Assembly (NCBI RefSeq): GCF_030817495.1
Contig: NZ_JAUSZK010000001.1
Coordinates: 4,753,001 to 4,817,000 of the forward strand
DNA from: Streptomyces sp. V3I7
GTDB lineage: Bacteria > Actinomycetota > Actinomycetes > Streptomycetales > Streptomycetaceae
Direction: 5' to 3'
Length of the DNA stretch: 64,000 bases
Made by a program: the position numbers and the translations under genes. The notes below the pieces were generated by a model. The model was not told the DNA's origin, ran no database searches, and worked only from the letters and a program-made list of their open reading frames with translations. Shown here one piece after another: positions 46,101-53,500 of this stretch. The first letter of the stretch is position 1. The number at the start of each line of letters is the position of its first letter.

Positions 46101-46280
46101 GAGCAGGATCGCGTTCAGCCGCGTCGGCACTCGCCAGTTGCTCGGGGAGAAGCGGCCGCCACTGGGGGCGGGATCGGCCGCTGGCTCAGGACCGGGCACA
46201 GGGGCGGGCGCCGCAGCGCGCGGCGGCGGGGTGAAGTTGCCCCGCGCCGACGGCTCGGGACCGTTCTTGCTTCGCCTCAC
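43101..46280 (-). CDS. cvnA: Conservon sensor kinase-like protein CvnA (first cluster)
   Basis: About 1059 residues from the GTG at 46280. A Pro-rich start is followed by a first membrane helix (~56-73, LNAILLIPVLVGLVMGG), an extracytoplasmic nitrate/nitrite-sensing-like helical domain, a second helix (~375-398, GGVVLLALLAAFALAGMVA) and HAMP. A histidine-kinase-type dimer/ATPase region follows, with N box LLENATTFSSPQ (~600) and G box EIHDKGIGLT. The last ~370 residues are Gln/Pro/Tyr-rich and disordered. CvnA proteins keep the ATP-binding fold but lack a classical H-box and response-regulator partner, so they are thought to act through CvnB-C-D. It is first in its operon. Confidence 0.93.
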   Translation of the reverse strand: MRRSKNGPEPSARGNFTPPPRAAAPAPVPGPEPAADPAPSGGRFSPSNWRVPTRLNAILLIPVLVGLVMGGFQVKSSIDTWNEARDAENTALLVRAAETYANALYIERDTSAAPLLLKKDQATVTAVRKKTDQAAEAFHQAAQNAPETPGLQRRLRLFGEVEPTLQNLRAAAYTTKLNGVQTEEGYVKVAHPLMEFANELGLGTGNITSYGRTVYAMSLTKAALSLERSIGMHLLIKPGPDAPNLTTQRTSLASYAYLERIAVEEYLGGGTDEDTQKLEDAEQAVKDKGAAMAREAKLKNPAYVPPPAKPETLIGAVARMPDTSPLTRQALAQKGITPENWWAVNTLKFDAYRKIESDLADNAVKEASGIADDARTSAFITGGVVLLALLAAFALAGMVARQMSRAMRKLRHAAFDVAEQRLPMLVDQLSRTDPGRVDTRVTPIPITTTDEIGEVARAFDQIHREAVRLAAEQALLRGNINAIFTNLSRRNQSLIEGQLTLITDLENNEADPDQLENLFKLDHLATRMRRNGENLLVLAGEEPGRRWDQPVPLVDVLRAASSEVEQYERIELSGVPEAEIHGRAVTDLVHLLAELLENATTFSSPQTKVRVTATRLPDGRVMVEIHDKGIGLTAEDFAEINHKLANPPSVDAAISQRMGLFVVGRLSDRHGIRVQLRPSGEQAGTTSLVMLPDAITHGGGGDQQAREEFTVSQIIPEQDFRGESFNPQPQPLRTAAELGFDDSRYEVPDDIRELDPVGRSLMREERRAALEAQTHGQEPHELQPGQQHAPESPAYGGEFDGRQDYAAPADFPEQHQAGYGQQQPSYDEQYFAPNGGMQQQNDAFSANGGYAEPGYGEQQSQGYNEQSFQDDWPQQDGGYQNGYPSQYAPEAESPQAGDVSASNGVGFDRPGRPSPAASPLTDAGLPRRGPLAGGPNGNGASGMGHTRQETPAPAADNTNTGEDSWRSANDERWQQASQLRKPKAGGVTSSGLPRRVPKANLVEGTAESTPQGGPQVSRAPEDVRGRLSNLRRGVQRGRSAGSETNGQGFGPDSTYNQER

Positions 46281-46570
46281 TCGACCAACAACCTCTCGGC
46301 GGCGGGCACCTACGTCGTGCCGCAGACTCTCAGCGCCCGGTGTGTCTTCGACCACTCTTCAGTACGGCCTTGACTAATGGGCAGTTCAGGCATTCCAGCA
46401 CGTCGACCAGCCCTCTTCCAAACAGCCGGAATCAGGGAAAGCGGGGACGTCAAGCCGCCGATAAATCGGTCATAAAGAGCGAGCCCCGTCAAATGGCGGG
46501 ACCTTTGTGAGCGCAGCGACATCGGTTGTGCGCGACGCGTGGTGATACCACCGGATTCCTCTGCCGAAAC

Positions 46571-46599
46571 GTTATGAACGCCGGAGCCGACCGTGTCAA
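46571..46599 (-). promoter_or_regulatory. Promoter of the first conservon operon
   Basis: On the minus strand a perfect TTGACA (46594-46599) and CATAAC (46571-46576) are spaced by 17 bases, giving a start near 46564 and a 5' leader of about 280 bases before cvnA. This lies inside the 380-base gap between the two conservons (46281-46660), which otherwise holds no gene and is visibly less GC-rich than the coding DNA around it. Confidence 0.7.
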
Positions 46600-46660
46600 A
46601 GGCCACAGTCGGATCCGGCGACGTTACGACAACTGCCGTATGTCACTCCTGACTTGAGTG

Positions 46661-47236
46661 CTACTTCAGGCGTGCCATGAGGGCGTGCTCGACGAGTGTG
46701 ATCAGCGCGCTCTTGGCGTCCGAGCGGTGCCGGGCGTCCGTCGTGACGATCGGGGCGTCCGGTCCGATCTGGAGCGCCTCACGCACCTCTTCGGGTGCAT
46801 AGGGCTGATGTCCTTCGAAGCCGTTGAGGGCGACGACGAAGGGAAGACCGCTGTTCTCGAAGTAGTCGACCGCGGGAAAGCAGTCGGCCAGCCGCCGGGT
46901 GTCGACCAGCACCACGGCGCCGATGGCGCCGCGGACCAGGTCGTCCCACATGAACCAGAAACGGTCCTGACCGGGCGTACCGAAGAGGTACAGGATCAGG
47001 TCCTGGTCCAGGGTGATACGGCCGAAGTCCATGGCGACCGTGGTGGTCGTCTTGCCCCCGGTGTGCGTGAGGTCGTCGATGCCCGCGCTGGCGGACGTCA
47101 TCACGGCCTCCGTGCGCAGCGGGTTGATCTCCGAGACGGCGCCGACGAACGTGGTCTTGCCCACGCCGAAGCCGCCCGCCACCACGATCTTCGCGGAGGT
47201 GGTCGCCCGGCCTCCGTCAGAGCTTGCGAAGTCCAC
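46661..47236 (-). CDS. cvnD: Conservon GTPase CvnD (second cluster)
   Basis: A 191-residue Ras/MglA-like GTPase nearly identical to the copy at 41442: G1 GGFGVGKTTFVG, G3 LFGTPGQDRF. A notable difference is the G4 position, NGFE here and NGFD in the other cluster; the Asp/Glu at this place normally contacts the guanine ring. The C-terminus ALMARLK is conserved. It starts with GTG at 47236, overlapping the cvnC stop by 20 bases exactly as in the first cluster. By remembered synteny this cluster is cvn1 (SCO5544-5541). Confidence 0.95.
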   Translation of the reverse strand: MDFASSDGGRATTSAKIVVAGGFGVGKTTFVGAVSEINPLRTEAVMTSASAGIDDLTHTGGKTTTTVAMDFGRITLDQDLILYLFGTPGQDRFWFMWDDLVRGAIGAVVLVDTRRLADCFPAVDYFENSGLPFVVALNGFEGHQPYAPEEVREALQIGPDAPIVTTDARHRSDAKSALITLVEHALMARLK

Positions 47237-47615
47237 TGAGCACCCTTTCGAGCAGTGTCACGTCCGGTGCACCGCCGTTGTTCTCGTCGCCGCCCGGCTG
47301 GTGGACGGCGACCAGGCCGGCCTCGGCGAGGTCGGCCACCAGGATCCGGGCCACGCCCAGGGGCATGGCGAGCAGGGCCGACACCTCGGCCACCGACTTC
47401 ACCTCTTGGCATAGGTGGCAGATGCGCTGGTGCTCGGGAAGCAGCCCCATGAGCGCAGCGGGGTCCGCGGTGGTGCTGATCAAGGCCTCGATGGCGAGCT
47501 GATAGCGAGGCCGGGTCCGGCCTCCCGTCATCGCGTACGGGCGTACCAACGGCTCGTCGCCCTCGTCCCCGTACGGCTGCGCGTACGGATCATGGGAGGC
47601 GGTGGGCGGTGTCAT
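47217..47615 (-). CDS. cvnC: Conservon DUF742 protein CvnC (second cluster)
   Basis: A 132-residue DUF742 protein. Its variable N-terminus is only ~20 residues (MTPPTASHDPYAQPYGDEG), against ~95 in the other cluster. The conserved domain is LVRPYAMTGGRTRPRYQLAIEALISTT ... EHQRICHLCQEVKSVAEVSALLAMPLGVARILVADLAEAGLVAVHQ, keeping CHLC. The ATG at 47615 follows GGAGGATTC. It is coupled to cvnD through a 20-base overlap. Confidence 0.95.
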   Translation of the reverse strand: MTPPTASHDPYAQPYGDEGDEPLVRPYAMTGGRTRPRYQLAIEALISTTADPAALMGLLPEHQRICHLCQEVKSVAEVSALLAMPLGVARILVADLAEAGLVAVHQPGGDENNGGAPDVTLLERVLSGLRKL

Positions 47616-47726
47616 GAATCCTCCGGGCGGGACAGCAAGTTGGTCAGTCGTGCCGTCTGACGGGGCCGGTGGGGGGATTGTGTCGGCCGGACGGTGATTT
47701 GGTGAGACGGGTGGATCCGGGGTCGG

Positions 47727-48140
47727 TCAGTGGAGCAGACTTCCCTGCAGTTCGGCGCGCAGGTCGGGCGTGAGGACCGCCCCCGCGCGGTCCACGAGGA
47801 GCGCCATCTCGTAGCCGACGAGGCCGATGTCGCACTCCGGGTGGGCCAGAACGGCCAGGGACGAGCCGTCCGAGACGGACATGAGGAAGAGAAATCCCCG
47901 CTCCATCTCGACCACCGTCTGCGCCACGCTGCCGCCCTCGAAGATCCGGGACGCCCCGGCCGTGAGCGAGGTGAGTCCCGACGCGACGGCCGCCAGCTGA
48001 TCGGCGCGATCCCGTGGGAATCCCTCCGACATCGCCAGCAGAAGGCCGTCGGCCGACACCACGATGGTGTGGGACACCCCTGGGGTGTTGTCCACGAAGT
48101 TGGTGATCAACCAGTTGAGATTCTGTGCCGCTTGACTCAT
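47727..48140 (-). CDS. cvnB: Conservon roadblock/LC7 protein CvnB (second cluster)
   Basis: A 137-residue MglB-like roadblock protein almost identical to the copy at 42677 (NLNWLITNFVDNTPGVSHTIVVSADGLLLAMSEGF ... ECDIGLVGYEMALLVDRAGAVL). The ATG at 48140 is given. An in-frame TTG at 48149 sits immediately after the cvnA stop and 6 bases from AGGAGCG, and the parallel GTG in the other cluster suggests that a non-ATG codon three codons upstream may be the true start. It acts with CvnD as regulator or scaffold. Confidence 0.94.
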   Translation of the reverse strand: MSQAAQNLNWLITNFVDNTPGVSHTIVVSADGLLLAMSEGFPRDRADQLAAVASGLTSLTAGASRIFEGGSVAQTVVEMERGFLFLMSVSDGSSLAVLAHPECDIGLVGYEMALLVDRAGAVLTPDLRAELQGSLLH

Positions 48141-48149
48141 CTGGCTCAA

Positions 48150-51100
48150 CTAACGCTCCTGCTGGTGAGTGGGGCTCGGGAAGCTGCCGGTCTGGCCGCT
48201 GCTGGCCTGACGACCTTGCGAGATACCCCGACGGAGATTGGTCAGCCGACCGCGTACGTCGTCGGGCGCACGCGAGACCTGCGGACCGGTTTGGTGCTGC
48301 GGCTGCTGCTGGGCGGTACCGGCGACGAGGTTCGCCCCGGGTGCCCGGCGCGGCAGGCCGGATGTGGTGACGCCGCCCGCTGCGGGCTGGCGTACGCGCT
48401 CGGCCTGACGGACGAGGTCGTCGTTGGGCGAGCTGCGCCAGGCGGCGGCGGAGGGGCGCTGCTGCCTGGCGGAGGAAGCGGATTCGGGACCGGCGGCCTG
48501 CGGCGCCTGCGCCGGACCGCCCGCCTGCTGCTGACCGTGGAACCAGTTGGTCTCCAGGGTGTCGTACAGCGGCGTACGGCCGTCGCCGCCATCCGCCGAC
48601 GGCAGTGCCTCGGGCACCTGACGGGCCTGCCGCTGCTGCGGGGCCTGAGGCGCCTGCGGGCGCTCGAACTGACCCGTGTGCTGCGGGGAGTTGGCGTTGG
48701 CGGCGTTGTCGCGGCGGCCGGGCGCTGAGTGCCGCCCGGCGGCGGGTGCCTCGTAGCCCTGCGCCGGGAACTGCCCGGTGGAGCCGGCGTCGTACGACTG
48801 CGGAGCGGCGACCTGGCCCGTGGACGGCCCCGACTGCCGGCCGCCCGGCGCACCGAAGATGTCCGAGCGGACGAACGAGCCCGTGTCCTGCTGACCACCC
48901 GAGTTCGGGTGGGGGAACTGGCCCGTGTCCTGCTGCGGGAACTGGCCGGTGTCCTGCTGGCCGCCCATGCCCGGGTGGGGGTACTGGCCCGCGTTCTGGG
49001 CGCCGCCCTGGCCGTGGAAGTCCTGGTCGTGGCCGCGCGGAGCGTCCATCGGGGCGCGGGACAGCGACGGCTGGGCGTTGCCGTCGCTCCAGCTCGGCGT
49101 GCGCTGCTCGCTGCCGCCCGGCAGTTCGGGCCGTGCGCCGCCGCGCGCCGGCAGCTGCGGCTGACGGCCCCGGTCGGCGCCGTTGTCACGCTGCTGCATG
49201 GGGGAGGGGCCGCGGCCGCCGCCCCCGAAGGCGTCCTGCTGCGGACCGCCCGGCTGGGCGGCCTGGAGACCCTGCGGGGCACCCGGCGCCTGGGCGCCGA
49301 AGCTGCCGCCGAAGGCGTCCTGCTGCGGTCGGCCCTGCTGGGGCACCGACGGAGCCTGCGGTCCGCGCGAGCCGGGCCCGCCGGGACGGCCGCCCTGGCC
49401 CGCGCCCGGCAGCTCGGCCCGCGGACCCGCACCGGAGCCGACCTGACCGCGAGGCGAGGCGCCGGCACCGAGACGTCCGCCGGACGGGCCGCCGGCGGCA
49501 CCGAAGGCACCGCCGCCCTGACCGCCGTTACGGCGCGCTGCCGCCGCACCCGCGGCGGCCTGCGCCGCGGCCGGACCGCCGACCGCGGGGGCGCCGCCCT
49601 TGCCGCCCGGAGCGGGCTTCTTGCCGCCCTGGGCGACGTCGACGGGCAGCATGACCAGCGCGGTCGTACCACCGGAGTCGGACGGGCGCAGCTGGATGCG
49701 GATGCCGTGGCGCTGCGACAGACGGCCGACCACGAACAGACCCATGCGCCGGGAGACCGAGACGTCCACGGTGGGCGGCGCGGCGAGCCGCTCGTTGATG
49801 GCGGCGAGGTCCTCGGGGGACAGACCGATACCGGTGTCGTGGATCTCGATCAGCACCCGGCCGTCGGGCAGGGCGTGACCGGTGACCTTGACCTTGGTCT
49901 GCGGCGAGGAGAAGGAGGTCGCGTTCTCCAGCAGCTCGGCGAGCAGGTGCACGAGGTCGTTGACGACGCGGCCGGCGACTTCGGTGGTCGGGACCGCGGC
50001 GAGCTCGATGCGCTCGTACTGCTCCACCTCGGAGGCGGCGGCGCGGAGCACGTCGACCAGCGGGACCGGGCGGGTCCAGCGGCGGCCGGGCTCCTCACCG
50101 GCGAGGACGAGGAGGTTCTCACCGTTACGGCGCATGCGCGTCGCGAGGTGGTCGAGCTTGAAGAGCGAGGACAGCTGGTCCGGGTCGGCCTCGCGGGACT
50201 CCAGCTCGGAGATGAGCGAGAGCTGACGCTGGATCAGACCCTGGGAGCGGCGCGAGAGGTTGGTGAACATCGCGTTGACGTTGCCCCGCAGCAGGGCCTG
50301 CTCGGCCGCCAGACGGACCGCCTCGCGGTGCACGTCGTCGAAGGCCGCGGCCACCTGGCCGATCTCGTCCCGGGAGTGCACACCGACCGACTCCACGGAC
50401 GTGTCGACGTCCTGCGGGTCGGACTCGGACAGCTGCTTGACCAGCTCGGGCAGACGGTCCTGGGCGACGCGGGTGGCGGTGTCCTGGAGCCGGCGCAGCG
50501 AGCGGATCATGGAGCGGGCCACGACGAACGCGCCGACCAGCGAGACACCGAGCACCAGCAGGATCAGCGCACCGGAGATGATCGCTTCCTCCTCGGAGGA
50601 GGAGCGCAGCTCGCGTGCCTTCTGTTCCATGTCCTCGAGCAGCCCGTGCTCGATCTTCTTCATCTCCAGGATCTTGACCGAGCTGTCGTCGATCCAGTCG
50701 CGGTACGAGCGCTTCGGAAGCCCGCTCAGGCCGTTCGGGCTGCCGAGTGCCCGCTGGGCGTACTTGTCTGCGGACTCGATGGTGGGGCTGCCCTCGTCGA
50801 TGGGCCGGAGTATCTCCTCGGCGCCCTCGTCGGCGTAGATCTTCCGGAAGATGGAGATCTCGGAGTCCTCGCTCTGGAGCGCGGACTGGGCGTAGAGGCG
50901 GTCGTTCTCGGAGATGTCGCCCGTGGTCGTCTTGTTGGCGGGCAGGGCCGCGGCGATGACGGCGCGCTGGACGGAGGCGTACTCCTTGGCGCTGGAGAAG
51001 GCCGCCAGGGCGCGGGTGCGCTGGATCATCTCCGGGTTGCTGGACGCCTCGGCCATGTCCTGCGAGAGGTCGATCAGCTGGGTGATCAGCCGGTGGTACG

Positions 51101-51767
51101 CCTCGACGGTCCGGGTCGAGTTGTCCTTCGACTGGTAGGCGTCGTGACGGATCCGGGAGAGGCTGTTCAGCTGCTCGGTCAGGCCGACGAGGCTGTCGCG
51201 GACGCCCAGCAGCTGACCGTTCTTGCTCGCCGCGTCGATCCGCTCGGCGGCGTCCTCGAAGTTCTTGTCCGCCCGGTCCGTCTTCTCCTGGACGCCCTTG
51301 ACGGTGTAGTCGGTCGCCTTCAGGCCATGGGCCAGCGGGCCGGCGGACTCATCGCGCTCCTCCTGGAGCGCGGCGGCCAGCTCGGTCGCCTGCTTGGTCA
51401 TGTCCGTCAGCAGCTTCATGTTGTCGAGCTGCTGGATGTTGTCCATGGAGTCGCTGATGCGCAGCGCGCCCAGCGACGTGGCCGCGACCACGGGGAGCGC
51501 GAGCAGCGACACCAGGCGCGTGGAGATGCGCCAGTTGCGCAGCGCCAGGCGCGAGCCGGACTCGGCCGGCCCCGTCGACGACGGCTTCACGGTCGGTGTG
51601 GGGCTGGGCTTCGCTGACGGCGTGCCGGGGCGCCCGGAGCGCTCACCGCCGCCGCCGGAGGACAGGCCCGGCTTCTGGGCGTGCTGGGGCGAGGATCCGC
51701 GGTCGGTCCCACCACGCGCCTCCGACTCCGCCGGAGCGCTGCCATCCCTCTTGAAACGTCCCTGCAC
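48150..51767 (-). CDS. cvnA: Conservon sensor kinase-like protein CvnA (second cluster)
   Basis: About 1205 residues from the GTG at 51767. A charged N-terminus (~85 residues) precedes membrane helix 1 (LVSLLALPVVAATSLGAL). A nitrate/nitrite-sensing-like domain with its LQEERDESAGPLA signature follows, then membrane helix 2 (~393-418, ISGALILLVLGVSLVGAFVVA), HAMP, and an ATPase domain with LLENATSFSSPQ (~612) and EIHDTGIGLS. The ~500-residue tail is Gly/Gln/Pro-rich and contains repeated QDTGQFP-type modules, not found in the other CvnA. The extended start at 51818 is unlikely. It is first in the operon cvnA-B-C-D. Confidence 0.93.
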   Translation of the reverse strand: MQGRFKRDGSAPAESEARGGTDRGSSPQHAQKPGLSSGGGGERSGRPGTPSAKPSPTPTVKPSSTGPAESGSRLALRNWRISTRLVSLLALPVVAATSLGALRISDSMDNIQQLDNMKLLTDMTKQATELAAALQEERDESAGPLAHGLKATDYTVKGVQEKTDRADKNFEDAAERIDAASKNGQLLGVRDSLVGLTEQLNSLSRIRHDAYQSKDNSTRTVEAYHRLITQLIDLSQDMAEASSNPEMIQRTRALAAFSSAKEYASVQRAVIAAALPANKTTTGDISENDRLYAQSALQSEDSEISIFRKIYADEGAEEILRPIDEGSPTIESADKYAQRALGSPNGLSGLPKRSYRDWIDDSSVKILEMKKIEHGLLEDMEQKARELRSSSEEEAIISGALILLVLGVSLVGAFVVARSMIRSLRRLQDTATRVAQDRLPELVKQLSESDPQDVDTSVESVGVHSRDEIGQVAAAFDDVHREAVRLAAEQALLRGNVNAMFTNLSRRSQGLIQRQLSLISELESREADPDQLSSLFKLDHLATRMRRNGENLLVLAGEEPGRRWTRPVPLVDVLRAAASEVEQYERIELAAVPTTEVAGRVVNDLVHLLAELLENATSFSSPQTKVKVTGHALPDGRVLIEIHDTGIGLSPEDLAAINERLAAPPTVDVSVSRRMGLFVVGRLSQRHGIRIQLRPSDSGGTTALVMLPVDVAQGGKKPAPGGKGGAPAVGGPAAAQAAAGAAAARRNGGQGGGAFGAAGGPSGGRLGAGASPRGQVGSGAGPRAELPGAGQGGRPGGPGSRGPQAPSVPQQGRPQQDAFGGSFGAQAPGAPQGLQAAQPGGPQQDAFGGGGRGPSPMQQRDNGADRGRQPQLPARGGARPELPGGSEQRTPSWSDGNAQPSLSRAPMDAPRGHDQDFHGQGGAQNAGQYPHPGMGGQQDTGQFPQQDTGQFPHPNSGGQQDTGSFVRSDIFGAPGGRQSGPSTGQVAAPQSYDAGSTGQFPAQGYEAPAAGRHSAPGRRDNAANANSPQHTGQFERPQAPQAPQQRQARQVPEALPSADGGDGRTPLYDTLETNWFHGQQQAGGPAQAPQAAGPESASSARQQRPSAAAWRSSPNDDLVRQAERVRQPAAGGVTTSGLPRRAPGANLVAGTAQQQPQHQTGPQVSRAPDDVRGRLTNLRRGISQGRQASSGQTGSFPSPTHQQER

Positions 51768-52331
51768 TAGCGTCGCAACCTCTGGACCAGGCGCCCCTCC
51801 GGGTGAACGGAAGGACACGGTGTCGGCGTCGTGGAGAGCGCCCTGAATACGCTCCCCGGGTGGTCGTCAGCAACCGGCGCCGGCTCCCCCGTCTCCCGCC
51901 ACTTCGGCGCTGCTGCGCCCCGTGTACGCCGGTTCGGTCCTGCGGCGGTCCAGGGGATTCCAGCACAGTGCCGGATCTCCCAACAAGGCCCGTGAGTAAG
52001 GCCGGGGCGGTGGTGACCGCACGTGAGTGCGGGATCACGAAGCGTGGAAAATGATCTCGCACATAACGGACTTATTCCTGCGAGTCGCCACGGGATGAGG
52101 GCTGTCCCAGTCGCCATGATCAGGAGCGGAATGTTGGCTTCAGTTGGTCAATGTCCGTTTCGTGGGGCCGGGTTGCCCGTCAGAATTGACCGAATTGTGA
52201 TCGGGGCCGTGAGCAAACTCACACGGTGATCATGGGTAATTCACGGCTTCGGCGCTGAATCGCATGTTTAGCCTGACGCTTTACAAGAGGCATGCCTCTG
52301 CCAAGGCCGACAGGACAGGGTTCGTACCACC
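51768..52331. other. Long intergenic region between cvnA and a small repeat-bearing gene
   Basis: This 564-base stretch has no gene I can support and is less GC-rich than its surroundings. It must hold divergent promoters. Visible elements are a hairpin GTGAG-CAAA-CTCAC (52209-52222) flanked by TGATC copies (52197-52201 and 52227-52231), and a 14-bp palindrome AGAGGCATGCCTCT (52286-52299) about 30 bases before the small gene. I could not identify a consensus -35/-10 pair with confidence. Confidence 0.6.
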
Positions 52332-52517
52332 GTGAAGACGATGATGTTCCGCAACATAGCCAACCCGCGTCGTACGACTCTGGCGCACCTCGAGGACGCG
52401 GAGGCGCTGCAGATCCCGGAACTGCCGGAGCACGCCGTCGACCTCCCGGCCAACACCGCCAACCCCCGGCGCACCATCCTCATGGAGATCCCGGTCGCGG
52501 CCGTCGCCGCGGAGTAG
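52332..52517 (+). CDS. Small conserved protein with duplicated ANPRRT motif
   Basis: A 61-residue protein from GTG at 52332 (in-frame ATGs follow at 52341 and 52344). It carries two copies of an ANPRRT motif, IANPRRTTLAHL and TANPRRTILMEI, separated by an acidic, Pro-rich EDAEALQIPELPEHAVDLP linker. It has no cysteine, no signal peptide and no membrane segment. I do not recognise a named family. The repeat architecture could indicate a peptide precursor or a two-site binding peptide, but no maturation enzyme lies nearby. Two hairpins follow, so it is a separate transcription unit. It is divergent from the second conservon, which may be a functional hint. Confidence 0.7.
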   Translation: MKTMMFRNIANPRRTTLAHLEDAEALQIPELPEHAVDLPANTANPRRTILMEIPVAAVAAE

Positions 52518-52525
52518 GACCCGCG

Positions 52526-52590
52526 GGGACCGCGGCCGCGCGCCGCGGTCCCGCCGGCCGCAAGGGCGCCCTCTTCGGAGCGGCGCCCTT
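52526..52590 (+). terminator. Tandem hairpins after the ANPRRT protein gene
   Basis: GGGACCGCGGC (52526-52536) pairs with GCCGCGGTCCC (52542-52552). A second stem pairs AAGGGCGCC (52562-52570) with GGCGCCCTT (52582-52590). Both precede the FAH-family gene and together make a convincing terminator region. Confidence 0.8.
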
Positions 52591-52593
52591 CGT

Positions 52594-52631
52594 CGTACGC
52601 CGTAATCCGCTCGCCGTACGCCGTAATCCGC
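52594..52631 (+). repeat. Two 17-bp direct repeats upstream of the FAH-family gene
   Basis: CGTACGCCGTAATCCGC occurs at 52594-52610 and again at 52615-52631, a 21-base period (two helical turns). A TAGCCT -10-like element follows at 52655-52660 and a CTGGAG/CTCCAG hairpin at 52659-52677. The arrangement suggests binding sites for an activator on one face of the DNA. Confidence 0.7.
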
Positions 52632-52714
52632 GAGGTCGCGGGCCCCTGCCGCGTTAGCCTGGAGCGTCAGACTCCAGCCGGCTCGGTCTTCTCAGGTAAG
52701 GGGCGCAGGATCCC

Positions 52715-53500
52715 GTGCGCATCGCCAGGTTCTCCATCGACGGGAACGTCGCCTTCGGCGCGGTCGAGGGTGACAAGCAGGACGAACTCGTCCTCGACAT
52801 CATCAAGGGCATCCCGTTCGCGGAATACGAGCTCTCCGGCACGAAGGTGCCGCTGAGCAAGGTCAGGCTGCTTCCGCCCGTGCTGCCGAACAAGGTCGTG
52901 GCCTTCGGCCGCAACTACGCGGAGCACGCCAGGGAGATGGGCAACGCGGAGCCCGAGGCCCCGTTCGCCTTCTTCAAGCCGTCGACCTCGGTCGTCGGCT
53001 CCGGCGACGAGATCCAGTACCCGCCGTTCACCCAGCAGCTCGACTACGAGGGCGAGCTCGCGGTGGTCATCGGCCGTATGTGCCGCGAGGTCCCGCGCGA
53101 GCGTGTCCAGGACGTCATCCTCGGCTACACCTGCGCCAACGACATCACCGCGCGCGACGTACAGAAGCGCGAGGCCCAGTGGGCCCGCGCCAAGGGCTTC
53201 GACTCGTCCTGTCCGCTCGGCCCCTGGGTGGAGACGGACATCGACCTCGCCACCGCGTCCGACCTGACCATCCAGACCACCGTCAACGGTGAGCAGCGGC
53301 AGCTCGGCAGCACGAGCCAGATGATCCATCCCATCGCGGACCTGATCGTCAACATCTCCGAGGCCATGACGCTGCTGCCCGGCGACGTCATCCTCACCGG
53401 CACCCCTGCAGGGGTCGGCCCCCTGAGTGTCGGCGACGAGGTCGCCGTCACCATCGAAGGCATCGGCACTCTCACCAACAAGGTTGTAAAGCGTGGCTAG
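52715..53500 (+). CDS. Fumarylacetoacetate hydrolase (FAH) family protein
   Basis: A 261-residue FAH-fold enzyme, the superfamily that hydrolyses or decarboxylates C-C bonds in 2-oxo or 2,4-dioxo acids with a divalent metal. The metal-binding acidic residues lie in [11 protein letters not shown] and in [35 protein letters not shown] and [17 protein letters not shown] are typical. Single-gene members like this are often acylpyruvases or oxaloacetate tautomerases/decarboxylases; the exact substrate is not evident. The GTG at 52715 is read; an AAGGGGCGCAGGA sits upstream. Its stop overlaps the gltX start by 8 bases (GTGGCTAG), a coupling that I would not have expected between these functions. 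Confidence 0.9.
   Translation: MRIARFSIDGNVAFGAVEGDKQDELVLDIIKGIPFAEYELSGTKVPLSKVRLLPPVLPNKVVAFGRNYAEHAREMGNAEPEAPFAFFKPSTSVVGSGDEIQYPPFTQQLDYEGELAVVIGRMCREVPRERVQDVILGYTCANDITARDVQKREAQWARAKGFDSSCPLGPWVETDIDLATASDLTIQTTVNGEQRQLGSTSQMIHPIADLIVNISEAMTLLPGDVILTGTPAGVGPLSVGDEVAVTIEGIGTLTNKVVKRG

Noticed and set aside
43017..46373. 1118-codon plus-strand open frame opposite cvnA
   Set aside because: Its translation is Val/Leu/Arg/Gly-rich with no domain, and the minus strand encodes a clear CvnA. It is a shadow of high-GC coding DNA.
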